DNA from: Isohypsibius dastychi
Lineage: Eukaryota > Tardigrada > Eutardigrada > Parachela > Isohypsibiidae
NCBI GenBank assembly: GCA_034696485.1
Contig: JAQIWT010001637.1
Span: forward strand, 1-10,029
Reading direction: 5' to 3'
Length of the DNA stretch: 10,029 nucleotides
The position numbers were made by a program, and so were the translations under genes. This document shows, piece by piece, positions 6,231 to 10,029 of the stretch (position 1 is the stretch's first letter; every line of letters starts with the position of its first letter). Under the pieces are notes generated by a model. The model did not search any database, had not been told where the DNA came from, and was given only the letters and a program-made list of their open reading frames with translations.

Positions 6231-6331
6231 AAACTTTACAATATCGATATACTAGAATCGAAAAAATACTTCTGTCGTGTTTCCTAGTATTTGAAGAACA
6301 CAGTGGTTTTTCAAAATCCATACTTGAATAA
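6231..6331 (+). CDS. Terminal exon of the candidate glycoprotein gene
   Basis: With the single base carried over from the upstream exon, the frame reads ETLQYRYTRIEKILLSCFLV then FEEHSGFSKSILE and stops at TAA (6329-6331). The hydrophobic ILLSCFLVF is too short for a standard membrane helix. AATAAA at 6327-6332 overlaps the stop codon and could act as the polyadenylation signal. The upstream exon supplies the only strong support. A donor-like CTA|GTATTTG near 6287 could instead link on to the acceptor at 6495, giving a longer gene. Confidence 0.4.
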
Positions 6332-6341
6332 ATAGCACTCC

Positions 6342-6854
6342 TTGAGAAACACCAGCGAATATTACTCATTGTGTGCCAATTTCTGTCGACTGTTTTCTAA
6401 ACTAAGACAGACTTCTTGCCGAAAACCTCCATTTGCAAAAAAAACCATCAAATCCCGTCTCAAAACCCAGGATCTTTTGGTTTCTCTTGTTTTAGGTCCC
6501 ACATTGTCACCGACAGTTGTCGGTTACGCGGACAGTGGGGATGGATCAGTGCGACGGTTTTTACCGGGGGGCTTGTCGGACATGCAGGCTAAAGTTCTTC
6601 CCCAAATGCGAGCTAGTAAACAGTGGTGGATCTGGACTTTTTTTCGTACCCATCCAGCAGAAAAAACAACTCTCCAAGCTTTACTAGTAGTAAAGCTTAT
6701 ACATTTCTCCTTCAGTTTTCTGCCGGTTTGGCGCCGAGAACGAAATATCATAGAAGAGTTTTCGAGTCTTTGTTTCCTTTTGCTGCTGCCAATTTGCAGC
6801 AATCAAAAACGCAGCACCGGTTTCGAGATGTTGTTCTCTTTTTTCTTTTTCTGA
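6342..6854 (+). CDS. Longest open frame in the window (170 codons), product unknown
   Basis: It is open for 170 codons from a TTG, which is not a normal eukaryotic start. Its middle (PTVVGYADSGDGSVRRFLPG, then GLSDMQAKVLPQMRASKQWW) is protein-like, while the ends are Phe/Leu- and Lys/Arg-biased. A TTGTTTTAG acceptor at 6495 falls inside, and a GTAAAC...CAGCAG segment of exactly 45 nt (6616-6660) could be an in-frame intron without breaking the frame. A shorter Cys-rich frame over 6496-6687 competes with it. The length is beyond most chance frames here but not decisively so. I recognise no domain. Confidence 0.35.
   Translation: MRNTSEYYSLCANFCRLFSKLRQTSCRKPPFAKKTIKSRLKTQDLLVSLVLGPTLSPTVVGYADSGDGSVRRFLPGGLSDMQAKVLPQMRASKQWWIWTFFRTHPAEKTTLQALLVVKLIHFSFSFLPVWRRERNIIEEFSSLCFLLLLPICSNQKRSTGFEMLFSFFFF
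6496..6687 (+). CDS. Cys-rich alternative exon with CRTCRLK motif
   Basis: Directly after the TCTTGTTTTAG acceptor (AG 6494-6495) this frame is open for 63 codons. It contains GMDQCDGFYRGACRTCRLKF then FPKCELVNSG, with an ATG at 6541. The arrangement C-x7-C-x2-C-R-L-K-x4-KC resembles the second zinc finger of nuclear-receptor DNA-binding domains (C-x9-C-x2-C-R-l-k-K-C-l-x-v-GM), but with a shorter first spacer and three extra residues (FFP) before KC. No first finger was found upstream. It could be a degenerate receptor exon or a coincidence. It overlaps, and would exclude, the 170-codon frame. Confidence 0.25.
   Translation, partial: VPHCHRQLSVTRTVGMDQCDGFYRGACRTCRLKFFPKCELVNSGGSGLFFVPIQQKKQLSKLY
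6509..6524. repeat. Hairpin ACCGACA-GT-TGTCGGT
   Basis: Perfect 7-bp arms with a 2-nt loop lie 14 nt after the 6495 splice acceptor. It is part of both overlapping candidate frames. Confidence 0.75.
6676..6698. repeat. 23-nt palindrome with 11-bp arms
   Basis: AAGCTTTACTA, one G, then TAGTAAAGCTT. The arms are exact and the stop of the Cys-rich frame falls at its centre. It contains two HindIII-type AAGCTT sites. A TTCTCCTTCAG acceptor-like end follows at 6716. Confidence 0.9.
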
Positions 6855-6859
6855 TCTGA

Positions 6860-6955
6860 TATAGATACAAATAGGCTGTTTTGTCAGTGAAATTTTCTCA
6901 ACTTTAGAATGCGCTGTTAAGCGAGACTTTCAAAAAATTACAGGATCAGTTCTAA
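6860..6955. other. Short non-coding gap
   Basis: AT-rich spacer with no open frame I trust. It ends with an AAAAATTACAG acceptor-like site (AG at 6942-6943), which lies 12 bp before the next open stretch. Confidence 0.35.
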
Positions 6956-7195
6956 GAAATCGATACATCATTTGGAAAACAGGACAAAACAGACATACCT
7001 GTGGAGGAAAAACATACAGAGAAGGAGACACCCTGCCGAGTCGACGAATTACTGCAAAGTGGACCTATGAAACATTCGACACCTGGGTGGGGAATCGACA
7101 TAAAAGAAATCTCCGTAGTACTCTTGACAACCTGTTTGGTTCAAAGATGCTCGAAATTCCATTCCTCTGCATTGCACAATGCGCATCGGCTGTGA
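6956..7195 (+). other. Unrecognised open stretch, polar
   Basis: Seventy-nine codons are open. The first part, EIDTSFGKQDKTDIPVEEKH then TEKETPCRVDELLQS, is rich in charged residues and looks like a cytoplasmic, partly disordered segment. After about residue 55 the composition turns hydrophobic and Cys/His-rich, where a second frame (7087 onward) becomes more plausible. There is no ATG near the start, so if real it is an internal exon. No family recognised; chance remains possible. Confidence 0.3.
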
Positions 7196-7207
7196 GATTC
7201 TTATTCG

Positions 7208-7222
7208 CACATGATTCATGTG
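7208..7222. repeat. Palindrome CACATGA-T-TCATGTG
   Basis: Seven-base arms with a one-base centre, inside the open stretch. CACATG and CATGTG are E-box-like, but there is no other sign of regulatory use. Confidence 0.7.
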
Positions 7223-7262
7223 ATTTGGTGTTTATCTTTGGACATTGGACTTTAAAAAAACG

Positions 7263-7284
7263 TCAATGCATTATCAATGCATTA
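7263..7284 (+). repeat. Direct duplication of an 11-mer (TCAATGCATTA x2)
   Basis: TCAATGCATTA is repeated head-to-tail without spacer and is immediately followed by TGA in the surrounding frame. An 11-nt duplication shifts the frame by two, as expected for replication slippage in a decaying gene. Confidence 0.85.
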
Positions 7285-7668
7285 TGAAGACTATCCCATC
7301 CTGACACGGTGAGGAAACTTAACGACCCACTGCACCACGATTTTGTCAAGATTGGCTTGATGGACAATGGCGATGAGTTTTTAGCGCTCAATAACATCAT
7401 CCGTCGAACCCAAGGATCATGCTTCATGTTTCGTCTAATTTCAGGAAAAATGATTATTATGTCTAGTGTAAATCTCATCAGTGAGCGTCAGCAAAATGCA
7501 GGCAGGAGGCAGAAAGTCGTCAAGTTCACATACCAGTGCCAGAAAAAGATAAAAAGCATCTGAGCTCCAGTCACAAGTGTTGTCTCATAATAACAACGTC
7601 TACAATGAATGTTACCCTTGCTGCTGGTAGCGTGATGAGAAGAGATTCGCATAATCGGCCCGGTCTTT

Positions 7669-8097
7669 TTATGCTTCGGAAGTTTGCTGTCTTTGATGCT
7701 TTGCTTGATTAAATGGTACAAGAACGGTTATATAGGCAACGGAGGGCACGGAGTTGGTGGCGGCGACGGTTGGGTGGTCTAAACGGTTTGGGATCTGGAG
7801 CCGGCGGAGGTGGTGGCGAGAGAGGCGGTGGAAACGGTTGCGGCAATGGCGGGTGTTGGAAATCTCCAGTACCTGCCAACACGTTCTGTCTGGGAGCCTT
7901 CTGCGTTGCCAAGCGATTAATCTTGGATTGTGTCTTAAGACCATGCAGTCTGGGCCGACAGCATCTTTAAGATATTTGCGGAAGGTTGTATCTTGTTTTT
8001 TCCTTTCTGGTGAATGGCTTGGATATAATCGAGCGTTCAGAATCGAGCGGTTCCATTCAATTCTTCTGTCAAGTTGCCAGTTTGTGATTTCCGGCAC
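7669..8097 (-). CDS. Possible minus-strand gene with Pro-rich C-terminal part
   Basis: From ATG at 8097 the minus frame reads MPEITNWQLDRRIEWNRSIL, then a Lys/Arg/Asp-rich segment to about residue 64 (LKDAVGPDCMVLRHNPRL). It then becomes an Arg/His-rich shadow of the Pro-rich frame. The neighbouring minus frame (7709-7912) carries PPLPQPFPPPLSPPPPPAPD and more prolines. A 41-nt candidate intron (GTCTTAAG...CAACGCAG, about 7910-7950) would join GPDCM in phase to KAPRQNVLAGTGDF and on into the Pro-rich part. The Pro codons are CCN with varied third bases, unlike simple slippage, so coding selection is likely on one strand. The + strand can be read as Gly-rich instead. No family recognised. Confidence 0.35.
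   Translation of the reverse strand: MPEITNWQLDRRIEWNRSILNARLYPSHSPERKKQDTTFRKYLKDAVGPDCMVLRHNPRLIAWQRRRLPDRTCWQVLEISNTRHCRNRFHRLSRHHLRRLQIPNRLDHPTVAATNSVPSVAYITVLVPFNQAKHQRQQTSEA
7690..7968 (+). CDS. Alternative + strand reading: Gly-rich, Cys-containing small protein with one frame break
   Basis: One + frame reads a short hydrophobic stretch (SLLSLMLCLI) then KWYKNGYIGNGGHGVGGG, and stops at TAA (near 7780). One base of shift away, the next frame continues GLGSGAGGGGGERGGGNGCG and NGGCWKSPVPANTFCLGAFC to TAA at 7968. Hydrophobic start, Gly-rich middle and Cys-rich end is the layout of small secreted glycine-rich nematode proteins, but the required frame shift means it would be broken. Gly codons vary at the third base. 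This competes with the minus-strand Pro-rich reading, and both cannot be functional. Confidence 0.3.
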
Positions 8098-8633
8098 TCA
8101 TCACACCATTCAGCAAACTGAAGTCACGGAAGAAATCCTCATACAGTAAACATGATTGCGGGTCAATAAAGAAAATATTGTGTCCATTGGACGGATTATG
8201 GAGACTGATTAAATCTGTTAAGAAATGGGTACATTTAAGAGCTTATGGAGGACGAGTTGAATCACGTCGGGGTATTCTGACACAGATGACTTTCTGGCAA
8301 AAGTAGTTGACAGAGATTTGGCTAATCAGGTCTTGAAGTATTATTTAGAAATTATCAGAAAGCATGTTTTTAGATTTCCTGCTTGATAGAATGTCAGAAG
8401 AGCCGCAAAACAAAACTACAACTGAAACCACACGATGTGCGAGTACTGACAAATGCTTGGTTATTTGACTGCAGAAACATCCAGGAGCAGTTGAACTGCT
8501 CCTGGAACATCGCGGTAATAAAAGATTAAGTGAAAATTCAAAAGGCCTCTGCACAAGAGCAAGTGAGAGGTCGGCCGCAAGGCGGTCACAGACAACAGCT
8601 AACAACATTATGTTTGGATTAGCAGTAATATGA
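8088..8633 (+). pseudogene. Frame-hopping, possibly decayed coding stretch
   Basis: Three overlapping + frames succeed one another. Frame one (8088-8306, 72 codons) contains LRAYGGRVESRRG. Frame two (8261-8386) contains SDTDDFLAKVVDRDLANQVL then KYYLEIIRKHVFRF. Frame three (8349-8633) contains SMFLDFLLDRMSEEPQNKTT, a single TGA at 8466, a TTGACTGCAG acceptor-like end at 8474, then KHPGAVELLLEHRGNKRL and an Arg/Ser-rich tail. Each reads as globular protein, and small frameshifts would connect them. This could be a decayed gene, short exons, or chance. The minus frame 8345-8608 is regarded as the antisense of frame three. No family is firmly recognised. Confidence 0.3.
8481..8505. repeat. 25-nt palindrome with perfect 12-bp arms
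   Basis: CCAGGAGCAGTT, one G, then AACTGCTCCTGG. The arms are exact. On the + strand it encodes PGAVELLL, so it lies within a plausible reading frame. A 12-bp perfect dyad is unlikely by chance at a given site. It could be a hairpin-forming RNA segment. Confidence 0.9.
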
Positions 8634-9290
8634 CCACTTGGTGATTGTGATTTGACTAGGCCGCCAGTTGAGAGGACAACAATTCTCAGAATGAATAACT
8701 TATAAGAGCAAAAGAGAATTGATTTTATTGTTGTTTCAATCTATACAGAAGATCAAAAATTTACGATGAACAGATGAAAACAATTTAAAACATGGAAAGG
8801 AGGAGGAGCTAGATTAGATATATATGATTATTCAGTATCACTCTAAAACTTAAAGCAAGAGAAATTTAGAAACAAAAAAGAAGAGAGGTTTTGCGGAAAT
8901 ATTGTAGGAAGTTATGACTGTGAAGGAAATGTGACAAAGATGAGTTTGGGTAGGGATGTTCTAACGCCTGATGCGTAACTAACGTCGTATTACAAAATGC
9001 GTACATTACGATTACAATTTAGATCTGCTCGTCATGGCGTGAATAACGTTGTTTTACGCTTGTGAGCTCGTAAGGTGCTCGTAAGGTCGTAAGTAGCTTG
9101 TCACGGTTCTACCGGCACATTCATCAATCGTAACTCTTCCAGCAAGAGTTAAACATTGAATCTGGCCGACGCTCAAGTCGTAGTTTATGGTAAATTCCTA
9201 GTTTTAAAGCCATAAAAAAGGAGTTGCAACAGCCATCATAACCGCAATGTTAGATTTTTTCTTAGTTCGTGTCGAGTTCCCCCATATTTC
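8634..9290. other. Stretch without a supported gene
   Basis: AT-rich with low-complexity A/G-rich patches (for example AAAGGAGGAGGAGC near 8798 and AAGAGAGG near 8881). Near 9063-9090 GCTCGTAAGGT is tandemly doubled (GCTCGTAAGGTGCTCGTAAG, then another TCGTAAG). A hairpin lies at 9131-9151. I see no splice-supported exon until 9293. Confidence 0.45.
9131..9151. repeat. Hairpin TAACTCTT-CCAGC-AAGAGTTA
   Basis: Perfect 8-bp arms with a 5-nt loop. It has the shape of a stable stem-loop but no T-run, and no gene ends nearby, so its role is unknown. Confidence 0.8.
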
Positions 9291-9292
9291 AG

Positions 9293-9357
9293 CATTGGGC
9301 AATACTTGGCATTTCCAGACAGATAGCACGATATGAAGGTTCAAGCAAACATGCAAG
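9293..9357 (+). CDS. Candidate small exon with good splice sites at both ends
   Basis: It begins after CCCATATTTCAG (AG 9291-9292) and ends at GCAAG|GTACGA. Its 65 bases are open in the first frame (HWAILGISRQIARYEGSSKH, then A and a split codon). The 45-nt segment that follows (9358-9402) ends in GTCACAG, a natural intron length, but that acceptor leads at once to TAA. Using the weaker TAAG end at 9410 keeps the frame open. Both sites being near consensus is the main support. Product unknown. Confidence 0.35.
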
Positions 9358-9410
9358 GTACGAACAACACACAACTTAGCTCAATGTTGAGTTGAGTCAC
9401 AGATCGTAAG

Positions 9411-9486
9411 GTTCCAACTTCTTGGAGGATCGAGAATGCACGAATCAGGCCAGATACTAAATCAAATTGGGGCATATAAAAGATAA
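9411..9486 (+). CDS. Candidate exon continuing the 9293 exon
   Basis: With two bases carried from the upstream exon, the frame reads R then FQLLGGSRMHESGQILNQIG and AYKR, stopping at TAA (9484-9486). It needs the poor acceptor GATCGTAAG. The better acceptor eight bases upstream gives a stop at its second full codon, which points to a decayed gene or to a chance frame. No family recognised. Confidence 0.25.
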
Positions 9487-9492
9487 AACGCT

Positions 9493-9512
9493 AGTTGTAC
9501 TCCGGTACAACT
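9493..9512. repeat. Hairpin AGTTGTAC-TCCG-GTACAACT
   Basis: Perfect 8-bp arms with a 4-nt loop. Its right arm runs into the acceptor-like CAACTCTCAG (AG at 9515-9516). Confidence 0.8.
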
Positions 9513-9516
9513 CTCA

Positions 9517-9676
9517 GTTGGTGTGGAAACCGGAAATCGGAACAATCGTAAAAAGGTCACGAAGAATTCATTCGGCAATTCGGCAATCGAGTGATGGAGC
9601 ATTGAGAAGAGAGAGAGAAAGACAGAAAATGACTGGAAGCCAAATAAGTGCGATGAGTGAGAGCAAAAACGTGTAG
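9517..9676 (+). CDS. Candidate terminal exon, basic and Ser-rich product
   Basis: After GTACAACTCTCAG (ending 9516) the frame is open to TAG at 9674. It reads TTGGTGTGG as LVW, then KPEIGTIVKRSRRIHSAIRQ, a run of Arg/Glu (RRERERQK), then MTGSQISAMSESKNV. The Arg/Glu run comes from a GAGAGAGAAAGA purine tract, so part of the openness is compositional. The longer frame from 9467 has no normal start. It may be the last exon of the 9293 candidate or unrelated. Product unknown. Confidence 0.3.
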
Positions 9677-10029
9677 TCGTTGACCGGAGATTTGGTAAAA
9701 CGTCGTGTCTTTGACCTGTAACACAGCAAAAAGGTTTTAAAAAAGGTTTTCTATCGTGAAGGAAAATGCACGGTTTGTACGAAGGGTTTATAGGTCATAT
9801 AGGTTTATAGGTTTTATAGGTTTTATATTTACACCATCCACTCCCTATAAGATTCAGGTGCTACAAGATTCTTCGACACTCGTGTCGTAGTTGTGACGTA
9901 TTGTAGCGAACGTACTGAGGGTCTGACATTCACTGAACAAGGGGATTTTTGTTACAAGATTCGCCAACCCCTTGGCATTTCGACTCGATCACCCATCCCT
10001 GTATTTGTTGTGATTTTGAAATTGAACAA
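9677..10029. other. Right end: no gene seen; short TATAGG tandem and a hairpin
   Basis: GGTTTATAGGTCATATAGG followed by TATAGGTTT/TATAGGTTTT steps (9785-9826) forms a short tandem repeat. CGACAC-TC-GTGTCG (9874-9887) is a hairpin. ACAAGATTC is repeated at 9863 and 9954. No frame or splice signal convinces me here. Confidence 0.5.

Larger units (their letters stand above)
7087..7563 (+). other. Unrecognised frame interrupted once by TGA
   Basis: One frame is open over 159 codons except for a TGA at 7285-7287. The first half holds LEIPFLCIAQCASAVRFLFA and a Cys-containing hydrophobic run. The second reads HPDTVRKLNDPLHHDFVKIG then LMDNGDEFLALNNIIRR and ends with a basic tail (SERQQNAGRRQKVVKF). 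A TCTAATTTCAG acceptor-like site lies at 7443. The TGA follows directly on a doubled 11-mer (7263-7284), so a recent duplication or slippage may have broken the frame. I recognise no family. The minus-strand frames here are taken as shadows. Confidence 0.3.

Noticed and set aside
7713-8149. + frame 7754-8149 (131 codons)
   Set aside because: It is Trp/Arg/Cys-heavy (WSRRRWWRERRWKR), typical of the off-frame of a Gly/Pro-coding segment, so I regard it as a shadow.
8475-8530. Ankyrin-repeat call from PGAVELLLEHRGN
   Set aside because: A single helix-like match generated largely by a palindrome. No TPLHxAA motif or second repeat is present.
8345-8608. Minus frame of 87 codons
   Set aside because: It is the antisense of a more protein-like + frame, with Leu/Ser/Val bias as expected from antisense, and no splice or start context.
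9467-9518. Start of the 9467 frame as a true N-terminus
   Set aside because: It does not begin with ATG and the first 17 codons cross a perfect hairpin. A CTCAG acceptor at 9516 explains the open frame better.

Overview
The window looks like AT-rich, gene-poor nuclear DNA of a small-intron animal, most likely a rhabditid-type nematode. The reasons are several splice acceptors of the TTTTCAG / TTTCCAG type, phase-compatible candidate introns of 45 and 61 nt, and an exon-like piece of a family-31 (beta-1,3-galactosyl-type) glycosyltransferase, a family widespread in animals and expanded in nematodes. There is no bacterial gene packing, no Shine-Dalgarno pattern, no CRISPR, no rRNA and no convincing tRNA. 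At this base composition I estimate that frames of 60-90 codons arise often by chance on both strands. I therefore trust only those backed by motifs, splice signals or unusual composition.

Left third (about 1-3400): repeat country. A perfect 22-bp palindrome sits at 29-50. From about 120 to 3370 there is a degraded tandem family. Its best-kept parts are a TAAT-rich palindromic core (CTAATTAGTAATTAG) and a second block reading roughly ACTACAAAAACCGAGCTTGCA. Three copies of a related unit of about 170-185 bp lie at 988-1450. One short exon-like reading (2052-2284, +) interrupts the array.

Middle (3560-5560): a minus-strand galactosyltransferase-like exon (4260-4505) that loses its frame just after its KVDD metal-binding motif, so probably a relic. 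Near it lie an unrecognised stretch open on both strands (3566-3838), a TGGG-type minisatellite (4840-4944), a C8-TT-G9 homopolymer palindrome (5131-5149) and two strong + strand splice acceptors (5282, 5343).

Right half (5560-10029): a cluster of foldbacks and GTTATAAC repeats (5564-5812) leads into the best multi-exon candidate in the window, a + strand Ser/Thr-rich product with three N-glycosylation sequons (exons 5900-5985, 6047-6185, 6231-6331). A Cys-rich frame with a CRTCRLK motif overlaps a competing 170-codon frame (6342-6854). Further right are unrecognised + strand open stretches (6956-7563). Then comes a triplet-periodic segment readable as Gly-rich on + or Pro-rich on - (7669-8097), a frame-hopping stretch with a 25-nt palindrome (8088-8633), and a small set of exon-like pieces at 9293-9676.

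No working pathway or operon can be read from these pieces. The simplest view is a repeat-rich, gene-poor chromosomal region with one degraded glycosyltransferase copy, one plausible small secreted or membrane glycoprotein gene, and several possible gene relics.
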